The notes beneath the pieces are model-generated. The model was not told the origin of the DNA, ran no database searches, and saw only the letters and a program-made list of their open reading frames with translations. The position numbers were made by a program, and so were the translations under genes. A DNA stretch of 64,000 bases from Capsaspora owczarzaki ATCC 30864 (lineage: Eukaryota > Opisthokonta > Filasterea), in assembly GCF_000151315.2 (NCBI RefSeq), contig NW_011887292.1, forward strand, positions 971,534 through 1,035,533, in the 5' to 3' direction. Shown here piece after piece: positions 35,869 through 48,146 of this stretch. The number at the start of each line of letters is the position of its first letter. Within the stretch, counting starts at the first letter, position 1.

Positions 35869-36538
35869 AGGGCAAGGGCTACTGGCGCAAATCACGCAAC
35901 GAGCGTCTGGGCGAGCGGCAGATTGTCGAATGTTGTTGTTGTCGTTTGGGGGGTTTGTGTTATTTCGTTTGTTATTTTGTTGTTGGATGATTTGGCGCGA
36001 TCCGGTCGAGCAGCTCAATCGCAAAGCCTGCGATTTGCTAGTGCTGATGCAGATCTACCTGTGTGATGACCAGTGCACCGTAGATCGCTTTTGCAATGTG
36101 AGCGATGATGCGAGTACTCTATTTGTGTCGGTTCATTCGCTTTTTTTTTTCTTTTTTTTTTTCTTTTTTTTTCCTCGTCTGGTTTTGTTTCAATCCAAGG
36201 CGCAACCCAAAAACCACCTTTTGTTTTCGCGCTTTTTTGGATTGCATTCTCGCGCTTTCTTCCTCTCTCTCTCTCTTTGAGCTGATTGGCCTGTGATTCT
36301 TGTCCTCGGCTATTCGCTCTCGCTCTCCGGCCGCTCCCCATCGTTCGTTGTGATCGATCGAGCTCCGTTGTTGCTCGCGCCTGCTTTTTTTTTTTTTTTT
36401 TTCTTTTCTTTTGGTTTTTGGTTTTTGGTTTTTGGGTTTTGGGGCATTTTCGCGACATCTCCTCCCTGCCTCCCGCCCTCTGTCTCGCCCATTCGCCCTC
36501 GCCCACAACAAAAGAGCAGCAAGCAAACAGCACTGGCC
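35869..36538. promoter_or_regulatory. Divergent upstream region, Sec24-like / RasGEF
   Basis: 670 bases between opposed genes with long T runs near 36140-36172 and 36386-36402 and CT repeats near 36262-36278. No coding gene is supported. Confidence 0.5.
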
Positions 36539-39500
36539 ATGTTCAAGCGCGCGGTGAAGGACAAGGACGCCAAGGACGCCAAGGACAAGAAGGCCACTTC
36601 CCCTGCGCCTCAGGCAGCAACCCCAGCGCTGGCGGCGTCTGGCTCCCAAGGCGGCAGTAGTGTCGGCAGCAATGGCCCCGCATCGGCCTCGAGTGCCCTG
36701 ACACCCCCGAGCCCGACCGGCTCTGTCGGCAGCAATTTCAGTTACGACGGCTCGGTGAAACTCGCCAATCCCCGCTGTACGTCCGATTCCCCACCCTTCT
36801 TTCCCCCCCCCGCGCGGCCAATTCCTTCCTCCTGCCATTTGCATGTGTGTGTGCGCTGTGTCTTGTCTCGCAGTGCCCCGCCTGCCTGTCAGTGGATCGA
36901 TTCGATCACTGTCGCCTTCCGAACCGATCCTTGAGTCATTTTTTTCGTCTGGTGACTTGGAAATTGGTCTTTTTTTTTTTTTTTTTTTTTTTTCTTACTT
37001 ACTTTTCCAAAAAAACAACCACAGTTTGTGGCGATTTCTTCAGTTTGAAAAGCGCGAAGAGAGGAAGGGGACGGAAGCAAAAGAAACAACACCATCACTT
37101 TTGACAAACGTCGTTGCTACGCCGTGTTGCCGAGCCAAGTGCTGGGGTGCACGCTTGAGACGATGGAGCAACTGTGGCAACCAAAAAAAAAAAAAAAAAA
37201 AAAAAAATCAAATAGATCCAAACCACAATGCAAAACAAAAACAAAAACAGAAAAAATAAAAAAAAAAAAAAACAATACTACGCAGCAACACACATCACGA
37301 TCGAATTGGCGGGTTTGTCGCGAACAAACAAAAACAAAGTGTGACCAGGGAGGGGGGGAGCAGCACGGGGATGAGTCAGTATATTCTCACCATGCAAAGA
37401 CCCTCTTTCGTTGTGTGCGCTTGTCGTGCCGCGCCTTGTGGCCGCAGCTTTGTGCGTTTTTGTTTTTGTGGTTGTGGTTGTGGGTTTTTTGGTTGGTTTT
37501 TATTTTCTGCTGTTTTCGGTTTGGTCGCGAGTGTGAAATTTCACTCAGATCATTTTCAAAAAAACGGTTTTTTGGATATTGCGCAGTTCTGGGGGGAAAA
37601 AATACTCACGCGATCTCTGTGTGTCGGTGTTGCTGGTGTGCGTATCGCAGTGGCCGGTTTGATGGTCGAGGAAGGCGGCGAAAAGCTCACACTGAAGGCG
37701 CCGCGCCTTGCAACCGCTCTCTCGGCCCTGCTCGCGCTGCGTGTGGAAATCCCAACCACCGGCCAGTCTGGCAAAGTCAAGCTCTCGCCATACACGCTGG
37801 TCAAGGACGCCATCCAGCTCATCATTCGCGAAATGGGCGTCAAGACCGACGAGCCGTTTGGCATGCTCGCCAAAATCATCAAGGACGGCGCTGAAGTCGG
37901 TCTGTGGTTGCTGGAGGAACGCACTCTCTGGTCGTACCAACTCGAGGAATTGGTAGGGCGTTGCTCTGGTGCCCGCTTTTTGAGTTCGGGATGGTTTTTT
38001 TTTTTTTTTGGTCGATTTGTTTTTCGCTGACAACCGAGCTGCTGGTCTCTCACTAACTTCCACACAGACGTTGATCGAAGTCAAGCCAAAGACCCCTGAA
38101 CATCATGAAGTTCGTGTTGTTGTGCCAGCTCAGGAGATTGTCAGCACACTGTCGTATGATCAGGCAAGCGGTATTGTGGCGCGGATGTTGGCGATTGCGT
38201 CAGTTCCTTGCTCATTTTCGTCCTTCTTTCCTGATGCAAATCCGCTCTTTTTCCATCTTTATTTGCTCTACTCCATCCTTCCTTCCTTTGCCCCCCAAAA
38301 ACTACCAGTTCACCACTGTCCGAGAGGTCACCAATGAAATTCTGAGCCAGCATCCCTTCCTCGAGAAGCAGCAGTACGCGCTTTACTTGACTCGCGAGTC
38401 GCTGTGGCTCAACGACGCAGAGACGCTCGCATCCTACCAGCTGGGTGTTCAGGACATGGTGGAATTCAAACAGCGCACAGCAGCGACCGAAGAAAAAGCC
38501 AAGTCCGTTCTGCTCGATATCGGCCTCCCAGAGCACGGCACAACTCGCAAGCTGCTCGTGCCACTCACCACCACTGTGGCCGAGGTCATCACCATGCTGC
38601 TCCGCAAAGCGGCCGTCATTGACACGAGCAACTATGGCCTGTACCTGCTTCCGAACGCCAACCGACCGGGTATTTGGATGGAAGACTACAAGTTTTTGGC
38701 CTCCTTCCAGCTAGAGAGCCGCGAGCAACTCGAGTTTAAGAGCAAATTCAAGCAATTCTCGATCGAAATCCATCTGGCCTCGCGCGCGCGTCCTCCGCAC
38801 AGCGAAAACAAGCCAATCGTCCTCAAGCCGCTGGTCGACGATTCTGCGACCGTGGCAGAGGCCATTGACATGGTTATCACCGAGTATTCGCTCAACAGCA
38901 ACCGCAATTACGGTCTGTTCATGTATGACGATGAGCAGCAACCGCCAGAGCGCAAGCTGTTTGACATTGGCAACAAGGAGTTCCTTGTCTTCCGAGCCAT
39001 CCGCAAGAACATGCGTTGTGCGCTTGCCAGCGAGCCTCAGCATGTCGAGTCCGTTTCGCTTGACGTGGACGAGGTGGCATCGCTGATCTGCGAGACTGTC
39101 GCCCGACGATTCGGCCTCCCGCAAACTGCAGCCTACCGGCTCCGCCACGACGCGCCAACCGGACCCGTCGTGCTTCAAGCCAGCCAATCCCTCTTTGATG
39201 CAGGTGTGCCGGACGAGGCGCTCCTCCTGCTCTTCCTCGACCCACTCGCTCCCAAGGTTGCTCGCTCTCTCGGCACGGTCAAGCGAGCCTTGTCACGCAC
39301 CGACTCCCGTCTTGTGGAGGTCGACTATGAGGTGAACATCTGGGATGAAGGTCCAGACTCTGATGCGAACATTCTTCTGGAAACGCAGCCAGACAGCGAG
39401 GGCAACCGACAAGTCCGCGCTGCCAGCTTCAACAAGCTCGTGGAGCGTCTCACAGACAGCAAGATGGCAGGTAATGACGATGCGTCGATGAAACAAAAAA

Positions 39501-41216
39501 AGGAAGGCTGCCGCGGCACTTGGAAGTTTGGGACGCCCTGTCTGACCTTGTGTGTTGTTGTTGCTCTGAAACAGATCTCAAGTTTGTCAAAACATTCCTG
39601 CTCACCTACCAGTCGTTCACGTCACCTGAGCGACTGCTTCAAAAACTGATTGAGCGGTAAAGCAGCATGCCGTTATTTTCGCCAAACCCGCCCGATCGTG
39701 TTTGGCGGTGGAAGTGATTTGTGACCTCGAAACTCACTTGTGCTCCATCACTTTGTCAACTCTGATTTCGTGATTCCGTGTCATCATTTTTTTAGCTACA
39801 ATGTGGTGCGGGCCCCTAATTCGTCGTATTCTGACTTCCAGGTCACTCAGCGCTCGATTCAAGCGCGTGTGTGCAACGCGCTCAAGTTGTGGATGGAAAG
39901 CCCACAGCCCGATTTCGAAGGCAACGAGGAGCTGCAAGAGGCCGTCCTCAGCTTCATTCGCGAGACTGTCTCGGTGGATGCGCCAAAGCTGGCAAAGGCT
40001 CTCCGCAATGCCATGCAGAAGGCCAAGCTCGGCGGCGCCATGCGCGAACGCAACTTTGGCTGCGACGACAACGCCCCCGAAGTGAAAGTCCCCAAGAACA
40101 TGAACGAAAACCTGAATTTGATTGACTTCGACCCAGAGGAGATTGCTCGGCAGTTGACGCTGATTGACTTTAGGCTTTTTGCGTCCATCAAGCCAGCCGA
40201 ACTTCTCGGCCAGGCGTGGAACAAGGAATCCCATCATCATCGTGCCATGAATGTGATGGCCCTCATCAAGCGAATCAATGATGTTGGCTCGCTGGTTGCC
40301 ACGGCCATTCTGGTCCCCAAGGATCCAAAGACTCGCGCTCGGGCATACAGCACGTTTATCACCGTCGCTTCGGTGAGTCTTTGGTGCTAGGATTGCTTTG
40401 CTTGTCGGGAGAGGGGTTGGAAAGGTGGTGTTCAAAGCGCGCTCATTTGCTCGTCGTTGTTGCTCGCATTCTTTTGACAGCACCTCTTTAACATGAACAA
40501 CTACTCCACTTGCATGGCTGTTGTTGGTGGCATCAACAACTCGGCCATCATGCGTCTCAAGCACACCAAGAAGGAAATTGACAAGAAGCTTCTCAAGGTG
40601 AGTTGATGACTACGAACTTGAGTGTCACACGCTTTGCTGGTTGCTAAGCCCTTCTTGGTTTGTTTTTGCTCCTTTGTACCACCTCCTAGCGCTTGGCGGA
40701 CATGGAAAAGTCGCTGAGTCCGGAGAAGAATTACCGCGAAATGCGAGATTTGCTGCACAAGGTCAACCCTCCGTGCTTCCCCTATTTGTAAGTTTGGAAG
40801 CAGTTCTGATCGACCTCAAAAGCTGGCAAGTTGTCTCCTATTCTCACCATTTTTCCTTGGTCTCTTTTCAACGACGCAGGGGCGTTTACACGTCGGATTT
40901 GACCTTCTTGGATGATGGCAACCCAAATTTCATTGGCGAGCTTGTCAACGTGGAAAAGCGCCGTCTGGTCTTTAACATCATCACAGACTTGATCACCTTC
41001 CAAGATAAGGTATGGTTGCTCGATTGACTGCGTTGAAACTGTTGAAGCTGTTGCCTTTGTTTTTTTTCCTCACCTCTCCTGTTTCTCTCTGTCTGCCACT
41101 TGCAGCCTTATAACTTTATGCCCTTCCCCGAACTCAAGTCGATGCTGTTGAATTTCGACGTCATCAATGACAAGGAGTTGTATGAATATTCTCTCAAGCG
41201 CGAGCCCCGCGAGTAG
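36539..41216 (+). CDS. RasGEF with five tandem talin-head-like ubiquitin folds
   Basis: Exons 36539-36776, optional 36874-36951, 37651-37952, 38068-38163, 38309-39470, 39575-39656, 39796-40372, 40481-40597, 40690-40787, 40880-41009 and 41106-41216 give 970 residues (996 with the optional exon). After a Lys/Asp- and Ser-rich leader come five repeats of a ubiquitin-like/FERM-F1 fold in about 37710-39245. Repeat signatures include YALYLTRESLWLNDAETLAS, YGLYLLPN...GIWMEDYKFL and YGLFMYDDE, which resemble talin F0/F1. A RasGEF N-domain (KFVKTFLLTYQSFTSPERLL) and CDC25 catalytic domain (PEEIARQLTLIDFRLF, ELLGQAWNK, SFITVASHLFNMNNY-type helix, PCFPYLGVYTSDLTFLDDG) follow. It should load GTP on Ras-family GTPases; the repeats may act as Ras-binding or membrane-binding modules (inference). 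Confidence 0.93.
36874..36951 (+). other. Candidate cassette exon of the RasGEF gene
   Basis: 78 bases flanked by a CTCGCAG acceptor and a GTGACT donor, open in the RasGEF frame, phase 1 at both ends. It would add 26 Ser/Pro-rich residues (PRLPVSGSIRSLSPSEP). Skipping it leaves an 874-base intron and the same frame. Confidence 0.5.
37183..37207. repeat. Poly(A) tract in RasGEF intron 1
   Basis: 25 A on the sense strand inside the 874-base first intron, which also has a T run at about 36970-36992 and an A run at about 37258-37272. Confidence 0.9.
38164..38308 (+). other. GC-AG intron in the RasGEF gene
   Basis: The upstream exon ends CAG and the intron begins GCAAGC, ending CTACCAG. No GT donor nearby keeps the frame, and joining at GC restores the second ubiquitin-like repeat (SYDQ to FTTVREV). 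GC-AG introns with a strong CAG|GCAAG context are a known minor U2 class. Confidence 0.75.
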
Positions 41217-41418
41217 AGGAGGTCGCTGCCAATTTGTGTGTCTGTGTGTGTACGCTTATGTGTTTCGACTTGTTTACGTTTCTGTCTCGTTTATTGTTGA
41301 AAATAATCGACAGCTCTCGTTTTCCTCGGCTTTCTTCTGACCTCGTTGAAAAAAACCAAAAAGAAGAAGAAGAAGAGTTGTCTGGTTGCAAAAATTGAAC
41401 CCAAACAAAAAAATGTGT

Positions 41419-42734
41419 CTAAAATTCTCGCGAGGGCCGTTTGCTGATGATCCGCCAGCAGATAAAGCCAAACAGAGCGAGCTCAATGTACAACGGAACA
41501 AGTGCGCCTGCACAGCTCTCGCCGGACTCGTTTATCAAGGTCTGCTCGGTGCAAGAACAATCACAGCAGAAGGGTCGTGTTAGCGCACAAAAAAGAGATG
41601 TCGAGCAGATGTTTGTTTGGCGTTCGACGACTCACCAACAACGAGGCAGCAAGATGGGCAATCGGCACAATGGCCACCAAGACTTTCGAATTGGTGTTCA
41701 TGCCGTGCGAAAAGACGACGTGCCAGAAGACATGGAGGAGCGAGAAACAGCAGATCGTAAATGCTACAACAAAGCGCAACAATGTTATTTGAGTGCATGA
41801 TTTCATGAAGGGGAAAAGGCGTCCTGAAGCCAAAGCCAGCGCAAGGATTACTCACCTGAAACAAGATAGTACGAATTGCCAGTGCAGCCAGGTGATGGGA
41901 GCATGCCGGGGCCAGTTGCAACAGACAGGACTGGGTTGAATTGGATCAACGCGCTCATAATGCCAAAGCCCAGACCGCTCACTGTGGCCAGCCACCAATA
42001 TGAGCACAGAACATGCAGAAACTAGTTTCAACCTGTTTTCGCTCGTTTACGAACTCACCGTAAGCGAGGCGGTGATGCACCAGCCGTGAATTGGCGAAAT
42101 CGGCCACTTTGAGGAGACCCGGCTCGGCACGTCTGTAGCAGCAAAACGCAAGCAAGAACGAGTACGGTAAGATCGAGCGAATCAACAATGACGAGAAACA
42201 CTGGAGGGGAGATATTTGAGGCAGAAGTGATTGAGAGTGAGAGGAAAGAGAGCGGCAGATCAAAAATCTGGGAAAAATACGAAAATACGAAAAATACAAA
42301 AAATTGACAAGTTTGTGCCATGAATTTCGGTCAGACCTCCCCCCACACACACCCGCTCAGCTCCGAGTCGACAACCAAAACAGACAGGGATAACACTGGA
42401 AGATGAACAACGCCAGAATGAGGCGTCCATGGGCCGTGGGAACAGCGCGAATGAGCATTCTGAAGAAGCCGCCTTACTTGAGGACGCGGTAGGTTGCCCA
42501 GCGGCCGACCTCCTGGAGAGCGACGGCAAGGAAGATGGCCCAGACGTACGCGTCGCGGATGGGCGAAATGATAAACCAGAGGATGGACGTGACGAGGATG
42601 GAGAGCAGCCAGAAGAAGGCCGAGCAGACGAGCAGCACGACGAGCTCGGCGGACTGCGCGACCGTCAGCAGCACAAGCACGAGCACGGGCGAGAACGCAA
42701 TCAGCGCAATGCCCAGCAGAACCATGAACGACAT
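41419..42734 (-). CDS. APH1: APH1, gamma-secretase subunit
   Basis: Starts at 42734 (MSFMVLLGIALIAFSPVLVL), ends at TAG 41419-41421, with four or more introns. It is a seven-helix membrane protein: helix 1 (above), helix 2 (AELVVLLVCSAFFWLLSILVTSILWFI), helix 3 (YVWAIFLAVALQEVGRWATYRVL). After a short loop come SGLGFGIMSALIQF, then ICCFSLLHVFWHVVF, AIVPIAHLAASLLV and YIELALFGFICW. The conserved His residues of helices 5 and 6 are there (LLHVFWHVV, AHLAAS). APH1 scaffolds presenilin, nicastrin and PEN-2 in the ER and Golgi for intramembrane proteolysis. Length (about 250 residues) fits the family. The 5' neighbour is NOC3 on the same strand, 276 bases away, with a 28-base A run between. Confidence 0.88.
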
Positions 42735-42809
42735 GGCTGTTTGCAGTGAACGAGGTGTGCGAAAGGCAAGTGAGCGCGATGAACTGGACTGGTTAAAGTT
42801 GTGAGACGC

Positions 42810-42837
<28 letters not shown>
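42810..42837. repeat. Poly(A) tract, 28 bases
   Basis: Uninterrupted A run on +, 75 bases upstream of the APH1 start (T-rich in the sense of APH1). Confidence 0.95.
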
Positions 42838-42840
<3 letters not shown>

Positions 42841-43010
42841 TGTGCTGCATTGGAAATAAAACTACCAAGTCATCATTCGTTGACAATAGGAACGGAAGGA
42901 GGGGGGGGGGGCACGAAGAGGACCAGCATCAAAGCAGTGGCAAAACAAAAAAACCAAGTCGAGCAAACTAAAACCGACGGAAAAGGGCTCGTCGCTCGAT
43001 CGATTCTGCT

Positions 43011-46000
43011 TTACTCGTCGCGCTCGAATGCGTGAATGGTGGCACGCAGGCGGCGCAGCTCATTCATGAGACGGACTTGGCGGTTTTGCTCACGCAGCAG
43101 CTCAAAGTGAGTGCGCAGACCAGTGCTGGCAGCCGCCCGATTTGCCGAAGAGGCGATTTCTTGGTCGGCCATCTTTGCGGCAAACTCGCGCAGATACTCG
43201 CTCTGAAGCGGACGGAACTTGACAAACACGCCACGCTCCTACCAGCACAATGGGGGGGGGAGAGGGAAGAAAGGGGTCGAGCGAAAAACAAGCAGAGAAG
43301 TGAGCAACTCAACCCGGACTCCACCAACCAAAACAAACAACCCAAAGATAAACAAACAAACAACGTACCGCTCCGCTCTTGCCCAGCTGCTTTTGCAAGG
43401 GATGAACCTTGGGAGGGGGAATCGGTGGCTTAAAGCCGCCCTCGGCGGTGTCGTACTCGTCAAAGATCTTGACCGACGACCGGCGCGCTTCGGGGACGCT
43501 CAACGCATCTTTTCCGTCCAAAGGCGCGCCTTGGAGGATGTGATGCGTAAAGGTTTGCACATAGGGATGATAATGGCTCTGAGAAACGTGCAAGCCATGC
43601 CCAAAAAAGGTGAGTTGCAGTTGCCGTGTGCAGGGTTTGTTGGGCATGCGTTCCACGCAAAGTCTGTTACCTGCAGAAGCGGGAGTTCCCACAAGGTGGT
43701 AGCAAAGGCACATGCATGCTCCGGGTCATCGAGCTCAGCGCGATACACTCCTGTCGATGACACGTCGCTATCCAACAGTTGCTCACAACGGGGATTGTTC
43801 TGCAGAACGCGAGTCCAATCGGGCGGTGAGCCTCCTCGCCAAAACACCCACTAACGCGCGACGTTTACACACCTTCATCAATCCACGGGTGGCAGTCATC
43901 AGGGCGAGAGACCCTTCTGCAGAAAGATTGGTTGCAATCGAGCACAGACGCTTTACGAATGCCGCCACACGATCAATCGACTAGCAGTAGTAGGACCAAA
44001 CCAAAAACAGGTTAGAATCGTCAACTCCATACCCCAACCACCCCAGAAGATTCTTTCTTCTGGACACACCTGCTTGCGCTGTCGGAGCATCAATTCGAGA
44101 CAAGAGACGAGCGGGCGAATGAGGCGCTCTTCGCCCACAACCGCAGGCAACGCGGCGTAGAGAGCGGCGTAAAAGTCCTTGAGATCAATGTTGAGAACCT
44201 CGCCTGAGAAAGTGCAGCAGAAAAAAATGTGGCACGTGCAATGCTCAGCAAAACAAGCAATCGTGCAGCCCTCTCATTGCTCACGTCAACACACCTTGTC
44301 CGGTCAGGATTTGGAAGGCAGCCTTCACGCAGTGGATTTTGGACTCGATGCTGACCGTTTCCTCGACCAGCAGGTTTTTCAACACCGACATAAGATCGCT
44401 GAAAAAGTCAATGTTGATCAAATGGGCAAATCTTTCGAAAAAAAAAGAAGGTGGAATCGGCAGTGAGCAACCATGGAATGTCTCTGAAAGACGTCCCGCA
44501 AAATGCGACGAGCCATACTTTGCCAAGCCCTCGAGGACACCCGGAAGCAATGGCGATCGCGTTGCGTTTTTAAGGACGCGGAAGTATGTCAAGAAGACCC
44601 ACTTGAGCGTTTCAGTTTGCTGTCAAGCCAAAGCGGGCACCAGTGAAGTGAGGTGAGCGATTGTCCCGACGTGCAAACGAGCGAGCAAGACAGACGTACC
44701 ATGCGCTGCCGGTCAACCTTGCTGACTTCGGCCTCGGTTTCGCGCATGGCCCGATCAAGCTCGGCGGCGACTTTGGTCTTCTGCAAGGGAGTAAGCCAGT
44801 TGGAATTGCGGGCAGTTGTTAGTACGTTGCAGCCGGGCGGAGTGCAAAGGGGTCACCGGAAAGTCACCCACCTTCTTCTCCTTCTTGGACATGTGCGGCT
44901 TCTTGCGAGACTGGGCGGACTTGTGGTTGTCGATCGGATTGATGTCCTTGACGGCCTCCAAGTCGCTGTCAAGGCGTAATCGCAAAAACGGGTCTACAAT
45001 CTGTGGTGTCCACGAATCAACCCATCGAGAATAAACACATTTGGGAGGTCAGAATACTCATAGTGTCGAGAACAGCGTGAGGTACGTCGGACTGACAGTG
45101 CGGGGAAGGTTGTAATTTTTCGCCTTGACGAGCTTGGCGACCACCTTGACAACGTCCAACACGGCTTCGCCCTTTGGGTCGTTCTGGAACAGAGACACGA
45201 TCGTTGCGCAGATTGGTGCTGCAAACTGTAGGATTTGTTCCCGAAAACAAGCACAGGCGGGGGTGGGGTGCAAAAAAATGAGCGAAAAGGGGTCGTGCTT
45301 GTCCTGTTGGCAGTCCAAGTCAACACTCACATTTTCGGGCTTTCGAACGCCCATCAGCGGCACCAACGTCGCAATAAGATTGACTGAAAAGTTAAAATAC
45401 GGGTTTTGAAGCAAGAGCTCGCCCATGCACGTAATGGCGCATTCGGCAAGCTTGATGACTGATTCGGTTGCCAACTCGTTCTTGTCTTCGCCGTGCTTGT
45501 TACCAAGACCAACGAAGTCTGAAAGGTTGCATGTTCAAAAGCAGATAGTCGGGTGAGCCCTCTTCAAGTCTCCCACTTGATTAAACCCCTCAAGACAACC
45601 CCCCTCCGATCCCAAGAGCTTGTCGACAGGAGTCGCCCTCACCTTTGGTGCACTTGTCCAAAAACAGCAAGAATTGCTGGTACTGTCCGAGCAGGGCGGT
45701 TTCGAAAGCCTGGATTTTTTTGATTTCCTTGGAAACTTGCTGCTTGCCATCTTCTTCGTCGCCCGTGTCGCGAATGCGGTAGGCAGGAAGAATGTCCTTA
45801 AACACACGCACGGCGGTCAGCATGGCGAGCTTTTGGATGCGAATGTCATCCGACTCGCGGTAAAACCGGCCGATTTGCTTGAACAATCCAACCTGTTGAT
45901 CATCGCAGGAGTAGTTTTGAAAGTGGATTCGCGTGAGCAGCGTTCAAGGACAACGCTCTTACAAGCACACGTACTATCTGCGCGCGCTCTTACATGGACT

Positions 46001-47685
46001 TCAGGATTCTCCATGATCTGTGAAGCAAACTCGGCAAGCTGTTGCTTGGCGCGGGAGAGCTGCTGTTGACGCCATGCAATCAGCGCAGCAAGCGGCATGT
46101 TTTCGAGGTCGGGCATGGCCTTGGCCAGCGACAGCTGGACCTCGTCGACTGGCTCCTCGACAGCCACTGGGCGCTTTGTTGGTGCGGGCGCTGCCGGCTC
46201 GTCGGCACGCTTGTTCTGCTTGGCCACAGACGGGGCCATCGGGGCGGTGACCATGACGAGGCCCTGTTTGGTCTTGAGCGGCATGCGCGAGCCACCTTCC
46301 TCCGAAGCAGGGTCTTTGCCGCCCTTGGAGCGTGCGGCAACCGCTTGCTCGTATTGCTCTTCCATGTTCTCGTCGTCGGCAGCACTCTTGCCGGGTTTGC
46401 GTGCGGCTGTTCGGCCGTGGCGCTCGTTGAACTCTTCTTCAATGTCACTGAGATGCACCGACGATGCGTCCGACTCGTCGCCATCCTCAACTTCATCGTC
46501 ATCTTCGCCAGCATCGTCATCGTCTTCGTCTTCTTCTTCTTCGTCGTCTGCGCCGTCCTCAGCGTCATCAAAGTCCTCGACGTCGCTGTCAAAGTCGTCC
46601 TCGGCGATCGAGCCCTCATCATCGCTGCTGTCGAGATCGGCTGCCGTCAGCACTCGATAAGCCTTCTTGCCCTCTGGGCCTTGCTGTGGCTTGCCCTTGG
46701 CCAGCTGGATTTGCTTCTTGTCTCTGTGCGCGGATCCAATGCACAAAACGCCCCAAAAACCACATGTGAGATCCAGCCTGCAGCCAGCCACCCGATTGCG
46801 CATCCATTCCCCTCCACATTGACGTGCAACGTTGACATCCAAACGACGCCAATTCACACCAGCATGAAGAACGAGTGCTGGACTTGTGCTGCTTCCAAAC
46901 TCCAAGCCCGCTGACCTGACAGCAAGTCCACATGGACTGCAATCACCTCCCATTTCGCAACTCTCACCCCGCTCCATCCACACACACACACACACACACC
47001 ATTCGAGACACAGCAAACACTGAGAGTTGCAACAACGTGAACAAACGCACTTTTTCAGCGCGGCGGCCGAAGCATCAAAGTTGGAGAGGAAGGACATGGC
47101 GGACGGATTGCTGCGGAAGAAGGCGAGGTCCTCTGGCGACAGCTCCTCATCGCTGCTCTCCGCCTTGGTGCTGTCATCATCATGCTCGTCAGAGTCGCTG
47201 CCAGGACCGCGACGGGCGCCGTTGGCTGCTGCGCCTTGCTTCTTGTGGCCGTTGCTCGCCTGCTTTGAGCCAGCGCCCTTCTCTGAGCGCACGTGTTGCC
47301 GCTGCTGCTGTTGCTGTTGCTGTTGCTGCTTCCCGGACGGATGCGCCAGGCGGGCCTTCTTGGATGATCGGGATGCACCGCGAGCGGCGTCCGACTCGAA
47401 GCCGGCCTGCTGAGCCGTGCGGCGAGCTGGAGCTGCGGCGCCTCGGCTGCCTGAATGTTGCTGATGCTGCTTTCCCATCTCCCTTGCGCGAATGAGAATG
47501 TCGAGTGCATCCCCATCCAAAGCCAATCCCTTCACCGCGTCATTCTGTTGTAAAATTGTTTTTCTCGGTATTTTTGAGCCACAGTGGGGATAAATTCGAC
47601 CGGTGGCGGTTGCTGGCTGCGATCGAGCCAGGGAGGTGGTTTGCCGTGGCGAGCTGATCCTTGGATCTCGGGATTTTGCCCTCAT
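43011..47685 (-). CDS. NOC3L: NOC3, nucleolar complex protein (60S ribosome assembly)
   Basis: Begins at about 47685 ([11 protein letters not shown]; an in-frame Met at 47724 is possible) and ends TAA 43011-43013, with about ten exons. The N-terminal third is low complexity: Gln run (about 47330-47300), Ser/Asp stretches and a long acidic block (about 46620-46470). The NOC3 core follows: [132 protein letters not shown] and [14 protein letters not shown]. It ends in a basic helix. NOC3 acts with NOC2 in nucleolar pre-60S maturation and in replication licensing in yeast. The NOC3 match runs through the whole C-terminal half. Confidence 0.92.
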
Positions 47686-48146
47686 TTTGGGATCAAAATG
47701 ATCGCCGTAGTTATGCCAATGCAATGGCGTCGAGCATTTGGTCGTAGCGCCAATTTTTGGTTTGAAACTGAAAGAAAATGCCCTCTGTCAGGTATTACAA
47801 TCAGGTCGACCAAAATCTTGAACAATGGCATTTTTGCGTCCGATTTCGTTCTTTCTCGCAAACTATTATCTACATCATCCGCACATTGCAATTTTCCCAT
47901 TAGGAAGCACTCCACTCTTGTTCCCATTTTTCGTTCTGGACTGTGCTTCACAGCATTGATCTTTTTCATTGTTTTTGTGGTTGATTTTTTTATTTTTTAT
48001 TTTTTACTTGCATTTTTCTCGCTTGTTCTTCGGGCCTTGTCTGCCACGCAAACTGCCACTTGAGCAAGCTCTCCCTCGCTGGATTGTCACTAACATTCTT
48101 AACGCATCATCTCGCCTGCACCACTCGACGACTGGCTTGAGTCACA
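47686..48146. promoter_or_regulatory. Divergent promoter, NOC3 / Myb
   Basis: 461 bases between the two starts, with T-rich stretches near 47980-48010. No recognised gene or TATA box. Confidence 0.5.

Noticed and set aside
36119-36844. Minus-strand Lys/Glu-rich frame upstream of the RasGEF gene
   Set aside because: Produced by T runs read as Lys; overlaps the RasGEF first exon and has no recognisable domain.
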